Part shown: in pieces, positions 11,091 through 23,697 of the stretch
Position numbering within the stretch: position 1 is the first letter of the stretch
Layout: each line of letters begins with the position of its first letter
From: Benincasa hispida
Lineage: Eukaryota > Streptophyta > Magnoliopsida > Cucurbitales > Cucurbitaceae
Length of the DNA stretch: 64,000 nucleotides
Direction: 5' to 3'
Assembly (NCBI RefSeq): GCF_009727055.1
Contig: NC_052355.1
Coordinates: 6,186,276 to 6,250,275, forward strand
Position numbers and translations under genes: made by a program
The notes under the pieces: model-generated
Told to the model about the DNA's origin: nothing
What the model saw: the letters and a program-made list of their open reading frames with translations, nothing else
The model's database searches: none

Positions 11091-13032
11091 TGGTAGCCAT
11101 CAACGCATGTTAGTTTGATTGTTCAATTAGATAGATTGCATATTTAATTAACTAGACATATAGTATTGAATCATTATTAATCTCGCATCAAAGTAGTTAG
11201 GTTGATAATGAAAGTTGTTTATGACTTTGCTTAATATCATGCTTCTTATTTTGATTTCAAGAGATACATAATCAGTTAAGTTTGCATGAGAAAAGTTTAT
11301 TGTTGAAAGATAATAAACCAAGCATAGATTCTAGACTTAAATATTTGAATATCACAAGATTCTATTGAACCTTCACATGATTTAATGAAGTAATTAATGA
11401 AATCGATACCCTAGGACGTTTTTATCCTTTGAAGTTCAATCTTTGTTTTCTCACTTTATTTTTATTTCAAAAATTCAAATCAATCATTTAATTTCCATCC
11501 CTTAGATAAAATTGACACAATTCTAAAATAACTAAACAAATCTATAACATTTGATTCCCAAGGACACTACTCGATCCCTCAAGATCGTTTTACTATACTA
11601 ACACTTGACACGTGCACTTGTACTCTATCAAGTTTTTGGCATCGGCTAAAACACACTCAAAAAATACGTTTTTATGCTTAAAATTTCGTTAGTTTTATTG
11701 TCAATTTGTGTTCATTTTGATGCACTTTTATGTTCAATTTGTAGGAATCAAGCATTTAGATTAGAACAAACTATTTTGAGAATAAAATGACCAAAAGACC
11801 TTCATAATAGGTCAAATTTTGACATAGGAAAATAGAAGAGGTCAAAGTTGATAAAAAGTGGTAAACTATGGAAACATGAGACGTGAAAACCACGTGGGCG
11901 GCACTGTCTCGCTGCTTTAAAACCTACAGTTTGTATTTTGGTCGTAACTTTTGAACTGAGTGGCCATTTGAGGTGAATAACCACTCGTTTTCTTCATTTT
12001 TTTTTCATTCTCTATCCATCTATAGCATTAGAATTTAGATTTCCTTTCTTCTACTCTTTTTAATCAAGTCAAAATGTGTTAGCTTTTATTTTTCGAATTC
12101 CTATACAATTCGAGAAAATGTTTGCCTATATGAAATGCAACAACTCTCAATATCAATTTTTGGAGCTTTTGAAGCCAAAAGGGGGAGTTATTAGCATAAT
12201 ACAGATGTTCCTTGGTGTTGAAGTTGATTGGAGAGCATTGGAAGGTCAATTCCATCTTGGAGATAGGATCAGAGCACCAGATAATTTTTTTCTTTTCCCA
12301 TTTTCATCTTGGATTCTTTTCTATATTTTTGTATTCTTTTTATGGTTTTATCTATGGAAGACATGTTAGGCTAAATTTCTCAAATTTTAGAGATAGATGA
12401 ATTCTTTGGCTTAATTATTAAATACTTTGATTCTTGAATATCAATTACGCTTTCTAGCATGACCGTTTTTAATACTTTTAAATGTCTGGTCAATGTTCAA
12501 ATAATTTTATGATCTGAATCTTGCTTGAGAGAGTAAGATTTAAATTAGATCATGCATGTTAATAAGATTTAAATTAGATCATGCATGTTAGACTATCATT
12601 TGAAAACACAAGAGGTTGTTGATGAAGAGTCTTATTGCTTTGCTTAATTATCTAGTTTCAAGATATTAGTAACTAGTAGTTAGGTGAAAAAATGGTTGAT
12701 CCTGAGAGTCAAAATCCATATAAAAAAATTCTAGATCTAGGTATTATGTTAATTGGTTCAAGAGTGAAAGCAATTGTGATTAGTAATGCATTTGATGAAA
12801 TCTATTCCCTAGAACATCTCTTGTTGATAATTTCATATTCGATCACTTTTATTGCTTTCTTAGACTAACTTAGTTTAATTTACATCACGAGTTTGTCTGT
12901 AAATAAAATTGGAGAAAACTTTGTATAACTAAAAGATTATCGATTTGATTCCCTAATGACAATACTCGGTCTCCAAGGTCGTTTTAACTATATTATTACT
13001 CAACGTGTGTGCTTACGCATTATCATCTATCA
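11091..13032 (+). mobile_element. Two Gypsy LTR remnants with a primer site between
   Basis: A 5'-truncated LTR ends at 11630 (GTACTCTATCA) and is followed by AGTTTTTGGCATCGGC, a Gypsy-style primer site. A second LTR of the same type follows almost at once and ends at 13032 (CATCTATCA). Shared landmarks are GATTCCCAAGGACACTACTCG at 11552 and GATTCCCTAATGACAATACTCG at 12949, followed in both by a GATCGTTTTA or GGTCGTTTTA block. The internal coding region is gone. A 29 bp unit is tandemly duplicated at 12534-12590. The 97-codon frame at 12076-12369 lies inside the LTR and shows no known domain. Confidence 0.6.
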
Positions 13033-13919
13033 AGGTCGAGGTTGACCTTAGCCAATTACGAAATTGGGCACACCCATCGACTTAGTACGTTATATTTATC
13101 CTAAGGCAACTCCAAACTCTTAAGAAATATCCTGGGTCAACTTCTTCTATAAATACATCATTATAACTTTGTATGAGGCAGCTTAAGTTCTACTCTCAAT
13201 CTCTCTAACTTCCACGCTCTTTCACTCTCTTACTTAAGCATCAGAGTATGTGTAGCAAGTACCAAACCGATTTGTAGATTTTCTCATTTGTATGTCATGT
13301 TCTTCTCTACAAAAAAAAAAAAATACCCCAAATGAAGAAATCAAATTTCTATTTATAGACTAATAACATAGTAAGTCTCCGAAAAATAAAATAAATATAA
13401 AAATTGAAACAAATGTCAAATGTCAAACATAACTCAATTGTGTAGTTTCTCAACAAATTCAAGCATAATTATTCAAATGGTTAATTTTAAATATAACTTT
13501 CGCATATGTTAAGTTTGGAGATGAAAATTCATTTTTATGGTTTCAATCCAATTTGAATGCTTCAAAAATGAAATTAATCAACATATTAAATTCATTTTTA
13601 TGTTTCAATATTCAGTTCACTTTCTTTTACCGCATTTTTTTAATAAAAATCCATCATTAATTTCTTTTAATTAGTTGTTTAGCAACATTTTACATTTTAT
13701 ATAGGAAGGATGTTTTTTATATTAGATATTTTCCTTATAAACACAATAAAATATAACATTCTACATTTTGTTTTCAAAATACATGTTCGGTGTATTTCTT
13801 AAAATTCTAATATAAGTATAGTTGTTTGTGACAATTTTAACATGAAACATCTTACAAATCTAGAACTTGTAAACTCTAGATATCAACGTAAATAATTATT
13901 TGTCATGAATGTTTGTTGT
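13033..13919. repeat. Gypsy LTR scrap and AT-rich DNA
   Basis: 13040-13290 looks like the end of a Gypsy LTR: a TATA-like TATAAATAC at 13150, pyrimidine-rich leader, then CTTAAGCATCAGAGTATGTG and AAGTACCAAACCGA. The rest, to 13919, is AT-rich with no reading frame or repeat that I can name. Confidence 0.4.
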
Positions 13920-14590
13920 TTAGATCCATTCAGATGCTATGGATTTTGGTGAAATAATTAAAGAAGAAAATACAACTTCATGTCAAGAAAAAAAAAATCA
14001 TGATATTCTTTCCTCATCAACCTAACGAGCGACTAAAATTAGAGTATCTTATTATAAAAGATATCCACATATTAAGAGAAAATTTTTAAAGAAATATATG
14101 ATCATAAAAAATTTGTTATCCTTCTAGGAGAGTTTGATATTGGATTCAGTCAAAGTTGCAATATTTTAAATCAGTAAGCAATTAAAACTCCGCCTAATTT
14201 AAAACCAGTTTCTGATGAGGCATATTAGTGAAGACTTTTTTATACTTTTCATGTCTTGCATGTGCTCATATAGCAACAACATCAAGAAAAAAGTTTTACG
14301 AATTTATATCACGTCTTTTCATGGCTAAACAAAAGAAGGAGTTTTTAATAAAAAAAAAAATGAATCTCTATCAATTGAAACAACACTATTTTTTGAAATG
14401 AATGTTGAAATTCCAAATAATCGTTGTGAAATTCATGTTTGTGGTCAAGGTCAAGGTCACAACCATGGAAGAGGGAGAAGCAATTTTACATTTCAGGGTC
14501 GTCGCTATAATTCTTCAAATTTCAAGTGATCTACAAATAGTAATGATAAAGGAAAAGCTCCTCAAAATGGTCAAGGTCACGACCATGGTT
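13920..14590 (+). pseudogene. Copia gag relic (element E)
   Basis: Translation in shifting frames resembles the gag of a common plant Copia group: a block around FLKKYMIIKNLLSF, then KKFYEFISRLFMAKQKKEFL, then a Gly/His/Arg-rich tail with CGQGQGHNHGRGRSNF near 14435-14490. Stops and frame changes make it dead. It lies upstream and in the same orientation as the integrase and reverse transcriptase remnants at 17920-20930, so I read it as the gag of one old element. The 135-codon frame at 14402-14809 is an out-of-frame reading of it. Confidence 0.6.
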
Positions 14591-16020
14591 AAATGTTCTC
14601 ATCCATATCTCATTGACATTTCCTCAATGGCATTCAAGAACTATAAAAAACCCAAGCACAACACTTATAGATATATGTATACAAACCAACCCCCAAAAGT
14701 TCTACAAGAGAAGCCCATAAGCACACTAAGATTTTCAACTTTCAACCCTTTCAATTCATATATACATGGTAGACCAAAACCTAAATACATACAAAGGCTA
14801 ATTAAGTGAGCTTGCTGATATCTTGGAGTTATGGTAGATCAGTCTCGGATAGGCTAGGCTCCGGAAACTCTTTTGCTACTTAGGAAAAAAGAAAATATTT
14901 GAAAAGAGTGAGTTGGGACGCCCGGTGAGTGACGAGTTTTAAAACAATAGTCATACTTGGAAACATCGATAAATAATTCAAAACTAGAAATATTTTTCCT
15001 CATACTCAGAGTTTATAAATCATGCTTAAGATTCAATGACTTAAGAAATCATGATAATATAGTAAAACATTTAGATATTATCAAATCGATTATATACAAA
15101 CTAATTTGTGTATCCATAACCTTAGTTGAGGTAGAGCAAGTTCAATACACTCAACGTCGATAGCCTTAGCTGATGTAGAGTAAACTTAGTACCATCAGTG
15201 TCGATAGCTCTCATATGTGCACGTAGAAATGCCCCCAAAAGACTTAGCACCTCTACACACAGTCCAAAGCCTATATGTGTGTCAAGGTGGGTCCTCAAAG
15301 ACCTATATCATACTCATATATTGGACTTTCCCAACACCTTCACCTCCTTGAGCATCAGGAGTCCATAAATGGGGTACAAAGCTTAAAGTTATAAAAAGCA
15401 TTCTTAATAAATCATAACATGCTTCCAACATGAATCATAAAACATAATTTCCTTCCTTGTAAGCATAACATTTGAGAAATGGCTTATCAAAGCTTGACTA
15501 CACAAGAAGACATGCTTAAAGCAAATAAAACTTGCTTCCATTGATGAAAAAAAAAACCCCATAAAACTAATGATAAGAAAATCATGGACAACGTATCATA
15601 AATTAAAAGCTTATTTCATAGAAAATCACGTCTATAATTAATTTATTCATTTTATTTAATTGATTTATTCATTTTATTTAATTAACTACTTAATTTAATT
15701 CCCACACAATTTCCTTCCAATTCCACACTATACACTTACTTTATCACTCCACACTTCCAAATATTTAAACAAATTCCATCTTCTATTTCCTTGACCAAAT
15801 AGTAACCCTAAGATAATTCTTCGCTTGATACATATTTTTCTAACTTAGTTTCAATATTTAGGCAAATTTTGTTTCCAATTTAACATTTAGAGAAACAGTT
15901 CCTTTTTACTTTAATTTCTCCAAATTTTTAACCTTCTCTTTACTAAGTTGAGGAGCAATATTTCAATCATCAATTGAAACATAAAGTCTAACTTAACTTC
16001 AGAAAGTAGTAAGGGTTTAA
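14591..16020. other. Unclassified repetitive DNA
   Basis: No protein domain is seen. Words such as GTCGATAGC with nearby TTAGCTGATGTAGAG or TTAGTTGAGGTAGAG recur at 15115-15215. A 20-21 bp AT-rich unit (ATTTATTCATTTTATTTAATT) is tandemly repeated near 15640-15685. The region separates the Copia gag relic from a solo LTR and is probably an older, unnamed insertion. The 68-codon frame at 14957-15163 has no support. Confidence 0.35.
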
Positions 16021-17795
16021 GGCTTAGGCACATATGTGAGTTAAGGTATTCTATATAAAGAATTTATATAAGACTAGACTGCAAAATGACTAATATCTTT
16101 TTGTAACTCCATTAATTGAAGGGGTTGTTTTCAAATATAGGAATATTAACCAAAATATTAACAAATAATAGTAAAATATCATAGTCTATTTGCGAGAGAT
16201 TGACGCAGATAGTAGTCTGTTGCGGTCTATCGTAGTCTATTGCATATAGAATGTGATATTTTGCTATTATTTATAAATATTTTCAATAGTTTTGTCATTT
16301 AAAATAATTTTCCTAATTGAAAAGATTTAGGATGATCATATGTAACTTGATCTTAATCCTAATTGAATTATGAAATCCTGTCTATTAGGACTCGTCCTTT
16401 GATTTGCATGGGAGAGTGGCCCGAGTCGCCGACTCAATAAGCCTACCATTTTAGGAAATTTGTCCAAATAGGGAGTTGGAAATGTAATTTCACAAGATGA
16501 AATTCACTCCTTGTTTAGGACAAGTAGATGAGTAATTCTCTTAAGTGTTGACTTCGAGACTTGAATAATGAGACCACACTCTCTCATTGGCATGAAACAG
16601 ACTTGGTTTGTGGTTGGACTATAAACAAATTGTTTATTAGAGGATTAGTAGTACTTAAGGATATAAAGGTAATTACAGAGGTAAAAATGGACATTTGACC
16701 GAACTGTAATTATGAACAACTCGTGAAGGATCAACTTATGTGTAATGGTTATGTCCATGGATGCAACATGTCCTACAGTGTATAAGAGTGCAACTATGGC
16801 TCTATAGTAGTTTGTCTTATTATTTAATGAATGTTGATTAAGTTAATTAAAGAGTGTAGTTAATTAATCTCAGATCATTTGAGCTTATAACCTGTAAGTC
16901 CATAAGATATCTCTGCTAGCTCACAACGGATTAACAAGGACAAAACAATTTTGAAAGAATAATTTGAAATGTTTAAATTTAATTTAGAAAATATATGTTG
17001 ATTGTATATGATATAAATTTACATAATGTATATAGATACATTTTAATATATATCTAATTTTGAATTAAACTATATGGGAGATTTAATGTATTTGAATATG
17101 ATTCAAATATTAAATTGATATGAATGAGATTTATATTAAAAACTATACGTTTAATATTAATATGAATGAAATTCATGTTAGAACTATAGGTTATGAGAGA
17201 AATATACATTTGAATGTGATTCAAATATTTAATTAAATACTAGATATTCAATTATTTGAATTTATTAATTAATTTAGTTATTATTTAATTAAATTAAATT
17301 GTTTTAATTGGATTTAAATTAAATATAATTAAAAACACTCCCCATATAAAGGGCTGTTGGAGAGGGGAAGAGAGGGAGTTATAACTCCCCTCCCTCTTTA
17401 AAATACAAATTGTTGTATTTTGTAGAAGTGGTTGGAAGTTTTTTTCTACAACACACATTCTCCTTATTAAACTTTCTTTCGATAATTTTGATGGAGAAAA
17501 GTTTCTCTGTAAAAGGAGGTTCTCACAAATTGATACTTTGCTAGAGAATAGTAGGGAAGACTCCTTGAAGGCGTCACATTGCAGAGAAGAGGAGATCGAG
17601 TTGCTAAGAGGAAGGAGAAATTGTTGTGGGAGAAGTGTTCTTCAAATACAATTCTTCTTTTTCCCTTAAAGCTCGTTCTTAACTTCTATAATTTTTTTTT
17701 TATTGTTTTTTCCTTTTCTATATTTTAATTCCTAACAAAATAAATGAAAAAGTGGTCACTTGCTTCTGCTGTAGGATTCGATCCCTTCATTATCA
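16021..17795 (+). mobile_element. Family C-like LTR, 5'-truncated
   Basis: From about 16046 to 17795 it follows the same order of landmarks as the family C LTR at 37013-56173: a TATATAAAGAATTTATATAAGA-type block, TTGATCTTAATCC, GACTCAATAAGCC, GTACTTAAGGA, and the closing GCTGTAGGATTCGATCCC. The first several hundred bases are missing. A MITE sits in it at 16121-16313. No target duplication was found. It interrupts the Copia relic E. Confidence 0.65.
16121..16313 (-). mobile_element. hAT-type MITE, copy 1
   Basis: A 193 bp element flanked by a perfect 8 bp direct repeat TAATTGAA (16113-16120 and 16314-16321), the duplication length of hAT transposons. The ends are GGGGTTGTTTTC... and ...AAAATAATTTTCC, weakly inverted. 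The middle has repeated words such as TAGTCTATTGC and GGTCTATCGTAGTCTATTGC. It has no coding capacity. Copies at 19904-20123 and 33373-33544 share ends and core in the opposite direction. Confidence 0.85.
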
Positions 17796-19903
17796 TATAG
17801 AGATCGATAGTAAGAATAATGTAGAGTATCTCTATATTATCTCTATTGTCTCACATGGAAAATGTATATTAAAAAAATTATCTATTTTTTCTTTTGAATT
17901 ATACTACACATATTAGTGGCATTGAAACTTATGCAAAGATGAACTTGAAGTCCATTAATCTAGATATATTTATTGTTTGGCATAATCAATAAGGTCATCT
18001 TGGTAAATAATGATGAGAGAAAATAACAAAAATTCACGTGGACATCCATTGAAGAACAAGGAGATTCTTCATCTTTAGTCAAATAAATTGTCATATGTTA
18101 CTTGCTCTAAAGGAAAATTAATTGTAGCCTCTTACCAGTTAAACTTGGTTTTGAATCCCCTACATTTTTTTAACAAATTTATGGTGATATACGTGCACTT
18201 ATTAATCCCCTAAGTGGATCTTTTAAATTTTTTATTGTCCTAATTGACATGTCTAGTAAATGGCACATGTGTGTTTATCATCAAGTGAAAATCTTGCATT
18301 TGCAAGAGTATTTGCATAAATAATTAAGTTAAGAGTATTATTTCTGAATTTTAGATTTAAGAAAATTCATCTTGATAATTTTTATGAATTTACATCTCAA
18401 ATGTTCAATAATTATTGAATGTCAATCGAGATGGGTGTTGTGCATCTTATAGCTCATTTTTAGACACAAAATGGTTTAGCATATCATTTATAAGACCTTT
18501 GGACTTAAATCCTAGACCAATGCTTATCAGAGAAAAACTTTTAGTATCTATATGAGGTCAAAAGATTTTGTATGAGACATCAGTTATGTTATATGCATTA
18601 TGCTAATAACTTATCATAAGTACTCCCTAGTACAACTAGATTATGGATAAGAGCCAAATACTTTCATATAAAAAAAAAAAAAAAAAAAAATTATATTCAG
18701 TATATGTTCCAATTGTTCCGATCTAACGGATTAAGATGAGTCTTCAAAGGGGTTGGAAATATATGTAGAATTCTATTTTTCATCATTATTTTGAACCCTG
18801 ATGAGTGATGTATTTACTGCAAAATTTGGTTTTTTTTTTATTTTAATGAGACAAAATTGTCAACATTAGAAGGAAGAATCACATATTGAAAAAAGAAATA
18901 ACACAAAGTGTATCTTCCGTTGTCTCATTTAGATTCTTATACAAATTAATGTAAAGTTGAAGTTCAAAAGATAATTAATACGAAAAATATTGCAAATCAA
19001 ATGTCAGAGGCATGTATAAATGCTAAGAAAATGACTAAGTCATATGTATACTCATTACAAATATAACCTCTAAAATTGGTATTTCAATACAACAAATTGT
19101 CACAACTAACAAGTCTACAACACGCTCTAATGAGTTTCAATTCGATAAAAATTCTCGAAAAACAAAATGAGTCAATAACAAAATAACTCGATTGAGAATG
19201 GGATAGTTTATACGAAATTCTAAAATTGCATATCAAAGAATATCAAATAACTGAGGATGATAATGAGATTTTGATAAATAATGTGTCATGATAGGAAATC
19301 GATCCAGACCAATATAATTGTTGGCAACATTTTTTTTTTTTATATAATGTTGATTATAATGTTATTTCTAAAAATGAAAATTATGAGCCAAAAATTGTCT
19401 AAAAATTTAAGAGTCAAAAGAATTGACCAAAGTGAAAGAAGCAAAGGTGCAATTAAACTCACTCTCATAACATAAGGTTTTTGAACAAGTAAATTATCAT
19501 AAAATACTATAATAAAAAGCAATTAAAAAGGATGTTAGGTCATAAGATATAAAACAAGAGACTTGTTGCACAAGAATTCTTGCAAAGGCTTGGTACAAAC
19601 TGTTGTGAGACATATTCTTCTATGGTAAATAAAATAACATTGAGACATCTAATGATTTGGTCGCGTATTAAAAACTTAGCATGTATCTTATTGATGTAGT
19701 CACAACTTATTTATATAGATCTCTAGATAATTACATTTATATTAAAATTCCTAAACAATTAAAGATAACGTGATCATAAAATTTGAATTGTAGAGATTTA
19801 TATTCGATTAAATTACATAGATTCTTATATGAATTAAAATAATGTGGACGAATGTGGTATAATCGTCTTAGTAAATATTTTTTTAAAGAAGGATATAAAA
19901 ATA
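17796..19903 (+). pseudogene. Copia pol relic E: integrase and first RT part
   Basis: Successive frames give a worn Copia polyprotein. 17920-18060 holds the pre-integrase zinc-binding block (FIVWHNQ, GHLG). 18170-18520 is the integrase core, with KIHLDNFYEFTSQMF keeping the second aspartate, but the block TQNGLAYHL carries tyrosine where the catalytic glutamate should be. 18690-19150 is the linker. 19660-19903 is reverse transcriptase: YLIDVVTTYLYRSLDNYIYI and YSIKLHRFLYELK, then RMWYNRLSKYFFKEGY. Many stops and indels show that it is long dead. It continues after the MITE at 20124. Confidence 0.75.
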
Positions 19904-20123
19904 AGAAAAATTATTTTAAATGACAAAACTGCTGAAAATATTTACAAATAACAGTAACATATCACAGTCTATTTGCAATAGATCGCGATAGACTACTATC
20001 TGTATCTATCATGACACAAATAAATATAGATAGTAGTCTATCATGGTCTATCGCACATAGATAGTGAAATTGTGCTATATTTGTAAATATTTTGGTTTAT
20101 TTTTCTATATTTGAAAACAACCC
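19904..20123 (+). mobile_element. hAT-type MITE, copy 2
   Basis: A 220 bp element flanked by a perfect 8 bp direct repeat TAAAAATA (19896-19903 and 20124-20131). Ends AGAAAAATTATTTTAAATGAC and TTGAAAACAACCC match copy 1 read in reverse. Its centre contains several versions of GATAGTAGTCTATC that can fold back. It inserted into the reverse transcriptase part of Copia relic E. Confidence 0.88.
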
Positions 20124-20936
20124 TAAAAATAATCCTATTTGTCAATGTATTTTTATAAAAAAAATCATAGTCATGATTTGCTATAGTAATATGTTGATTG
20201 TTTAAATTTAATTTGAATTCTTAAAAAGCTTTCAAAGGCAATAAACCATCTTAAAAAATAGTTTGAGATGAAAGTTCTTGGAGAAACAAAATTTTACCTT
20301 TGACCAAAAATTGATCATTTAGCATATGAGATATTTATTCATCAGTCAATTTATATAGATTTTTTTTTAAAGGTTTTATATGGACATAACACATCATTAT
20401 ATTAAAAATTTCAATGGTAGTTGGAGCACAGGATGTGAAAAAAATACATATTTCAACCTCAAGAAGAGAATGAAGAACCACTTGATCTAAAAGTACCATA
20501 CAATAGGTGCACGTGTACATCTCAATAATAACACATGACCTAATATAACATTTTCAATAAATTTTGCTAAATATAGTTAGTCTCCAACAAAAAGAATTGG
20601 CACGTAGTTAAATATCTACTTTGGTATCTTTGAGGAATAGTTTATATGAGTTTTTTATTCAAACAAAGTCGAATTTTGATTTAGTTGGTTGTGTAGATGC
20701 AAAGATATTTATGTGATTCACACAAGGGTACATCTTAAATATATTATCAACTTATATGCAGAGAAAGTGTTATATCATTGCAATCCATAAAACAATCTAT
20801 TACAATGATCTCTTCAAATATGTTGTGGTGCTTGCAATTCATAAGATTATCGAGAATGTAAATGGTTGGGATCAATAACTCAACACATTCGTGGAATATG
20901 CCTGACAAAAATATTCTAATTGTATGATATGAAAAC
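20124..20936 (+). pseudogene. Copia pol relic E: later RT and RNase H part
   Basis: Continues the frame broken by the MITE: NPICQCIFIKK (RT), then YLFINQSIYIDFFLKVLYGHN-like and a QEENEEPLDLKVPYN block near 20280-20500, then RNase H remnants (FIQTKSNFDLVGCVDAKIF near 20660 with the first aspartate in VDA; DLFKYVVVLAIHK near 20805). The expected YVDD catalytic block is lost in an AT-rich degraded stretch around 20170-20210. It is interrupted at 20936 by Copia element T and resumes at 26523. Confidence 0.7.
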
Positions 20937-21686
20937 TGTGAGAGTTTTTGAACCTAACTTAGATGGCCAAACAGAACGTAAACAATCAACAAAAATAAAT
21001 CGAAAGCAGTAAAGAACACCAAGATATATAGTGGTTCGACCAGTTTGGTCTACATCAACTTTAAGAACCAGCTTGAATTAATTTATTGATGAGCAATAAA
21101 GGAATTTTACAAATTACAGATAATCAACGAAATCACCAATCTGTAATTTTTGTATCCACTGATACCGAAAGATCCACACACAAGTCGCCTCCTGAAAACT
21201 GAGAACAACCCGTTGCAAACAGCCCAAAAACATGTGCTACCACCTCTGACCGGCGAATCACGCGCAGGCCCGTGACGTATCTCTACTACTGCCGCTCCAC
21301 ACAAGAACTAGCGCGAAACACACGCCCTCGTCGTTGACCTCGCTCGTCGGACGAAAATCAATCTCGTAGGACACCCACGCCACCGCTGCGGACGCTCGCC
21401 CACGTCAGACCCCGTCACCCACGGACAGCGGTGGATGTTTTACTTCAGGCGGCTCGTGGACTTCAGCGGTTGTGGCTCACCAGGAGAAACCCCCAGGCGG
21501 CTATTTCTTTTCCTTTGCGGCTGCCCTGCTCTCCAAAAAGAGTTACACAAAATACTGCCTTATTTTTTAAGAATAAGAGATAATTGCAAAAATGCCACTG
21601 CTCAATAATTACGATAATGCCATTAGACCTTTAAATTTTCAAAAAACCCAATAAAAAACAACTTAAAAAACTTGTTATGTTCTACA
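20937..21686 (-). repeat. Element T 3' LTR (750 bp)
   Basis: Plus-strand sense TGTGAGAGTTTTTGAACC...ATGTTCTACA. Against the 5' LTR I count at least a dozen substitutions in the first 230 bases, many of C/T or G/A type. There is also an extra stretch of about 22 bases near 21450-21475, so the insertion is not recent. The GC-rich middle part (21180-21530) makes long open frames on both strands that are LTR, not genes. Confidence 0.92.
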
Positions 21687-21741
21687 AATCTCCCTCATAA
21701 CAAGAATATTTAAGTGTCAAGCTGATTCTTCAATCTTCCTA

Positions 21742-22572
21742 TCATCCAGATTTAATATTTAGTCCATCTATTAGGTATTTGAACCTATGGGCTGGAAGAA
21801 CCTTGGTTAACATATCTGACAAATTCTCAACTGTATGAACCTTGACCAGTTCAACATCTTTTTGGGCTACAACTTCTCTGATAAAATGAAATTTGACATC
21901 GATATGCTTAGACCGTTCGTGATGAGATGGATTCTTCGCAAGATGAATAGCACTCTGGCTATCACAACGGACAATAGGAATGAACTCCTGCGACAACAAC
22001 TCATCAACTATCCTTTTCAACCACACTGCCTCTTTCACAGCTTCACCCACTGAAATATACTCTAATTCAGTAGTATACAAGGCAACAACTAACTGTAGAG
22101 CAACCTTCCAACTGACCACATTACCAAACAAACGAAAAATGTGACCTGATAGAGACCTTCTTTTGTCAAGGTCTGCAGCGTAATCTGCATCTGTGAAGCC
22201 TTCCAACAATGCTGATTTTTCAAAATCCCTGCTAAAACACAATGATACACTGGTACTACCTTTCAAATATCGAAGCACCCATTTAACAGCATTCCAATGC
22301 TCATTCCTAGGATTTGACATAAACCTACTTATCATACTCATAGCATATCCCAAGTCAGACCTAGTACAAATCATCAAATACATAATACTTCTAACAACAT
22401 TACAATAGGGAATATTAGCCATCTCTAACCTTTCTTGTTCAGTAACAGGACACTGAGATGAAGAAAGCCTAAAATGAGAGGCTAAGGGTGTTTTCGAAAC
22501 TGCCTTACAACCAGACATATTATACTTCTCAAGCCGTTTATGCACATAACTCTCCTGCGAAATGGTTAGCAA
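21742..22572 (-). pseudogene. Copia RT end and RNase H of element T
   Basis: The longest open stretch of the window, 276 codons. It begins within the RT C-terminal part (SQESYVHKRLEKYNM, then YLMICTRSDLGYAMSMISRFM and HWNAVKWVLRYLKGS) and contains a complete-looking Copia RNase H. FTDADYAADLDKRRSLSGHIF supplies the first aspartate, TELEYISVGEAVKEAVWLKR the glutamate, and VRCDSQSAIHLAKNPSHHE the next aspartate, followed by RSKHIDVKFHFIRE. The end (SDMLTKVLPAHRFKYLIDGL) is the normal polyprotein tail. It is cut off from the rest of RT by a frameshift at 22566-22572. Confidence 0.93.
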
Positions 22573-23392
22573 ATCTTTCTCCCTATCTCTTTCACATCCA
22601 TGCCTAGGATCCTTTTTAGTTCACCTAAATCTTTCATCTCAAATTCACTACTCAATCGTTTCTTAAGATCACAGATTTCAAAATAATTCTTAAACACCAG
22701 AATCATATCATCTACATACAGAAGTAGATAAGTATATGTACCATTCTGAGATAGTTTCCAGTACACGCAGGCATCATATGAGCTCCTGTGAAACCCCTGC
22801 TTCAGAATAAAGGTGTCTTGATATACCATTGTCTCCGCGATTACTTCAGTCCATAGATGAAACTGTGAAGACGACAAACCATGTCTTCCTTTCCTTTCAC
22901 CTCATAGCCCTTAGGTTGAGCCATGTAGATCACTTCCTCTAATTCACCATGAAGGAAAGCTGTGGTGACGTCCATCTGTTCAACAAACATATCAAAGTGA
23001 ACAACAATAGATAAAATTAATCGAATGGACGAATGTCTCACCACCGGAGAGAAAATCTCATGAAAGTCAACCCCCTCCTTTTGAGTGTAGCCCTTGGCTA
23101 CCAGTCTAGCCTTATACCTAGGCTTGCTGTCACCTCCTGTACCTGGTTTGATTTTATAAATCCACTTTGACTGAATGAGTTTCTGATTATGAGGCTTTGG
23201 AATCAATGACCATGTCTGATTCTTCTGCAACGAGAATAACTCTACTTCCATAGCATCCTTCCACTGTTCCTTCAAATCAGATACAATAGCCTCCTCAAAA
23301 GTAAGAGGCTCTGCTTCAATACTGTCAACTGCATACGTAAGAGCATAAGCAACTAAATCAACATAACCATACCTCGTAGGAGCTTGTCTCAC
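22566..23392 (-). pseudogene. Copia reverse transcriptase of element T
   Basis: Two overlapping frames make up the RT. 22841-23392 gives the start (WKDAMEVELFSLQKNQTWSL, KPRYKARLVAKGYTQKEGVD, EQMDVTTAFLHGELEEVIYM with the first catalytic aspartate) and ends IYGLK followed by a stop where glutamine is expected. 22566-22877 resumes in another frame and carries TYLLLYVDDMILVF, the YVDD active site, then FEMKDLGELKRILGMD. The stop and shift lie at 22835-22845. The enzyme would copy element RNA to DNA; this copy cannot make it. Confidence 0.93.
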
Positions 23393-23697
23393 CCGCTGAG
23401 GCCTGTCACGGTAAGCTGATAGTTCTGTAGGTCACTGCTACTTGAGCTTTCTTCACTAAAAGCTCCCTCATCAATCAAAGTTCTCTGCAGTTGAGGTTGT
23501 CTACCATCAGAACTGGATGACTGATCATTGGAATCACCTGAACTAACTGATGGTTGTGCTTTAGAATCAATTCTAACCTCTGCCTCAACCTGATCAACTG
23601 TCTGTTGTTTCTGCTGCTCTTTGATATGAAATGGCATCTCTGTTTCATTAAAGGTCACATCTCTGCTGATAATGCATTTATTTCTGCCCTCTTCCAA
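23389..23697 (-). pseudogene. Copia integrase C-terminal and linker region
   Basis: 102 codons: EEGRNKCIISRDVTFNETEM is the conserved end of Copia integrase, followed by a Ser/Gln/Asp-rich linker leading toward RT. It is in a different frame from both the integrase core upstream and the RT downstream. Confidence 0.85.

Noticed and set aside
14402..14809. 135-codon frame
   Set aside because: The gag-like signal is in another frame; this one is a shadow.
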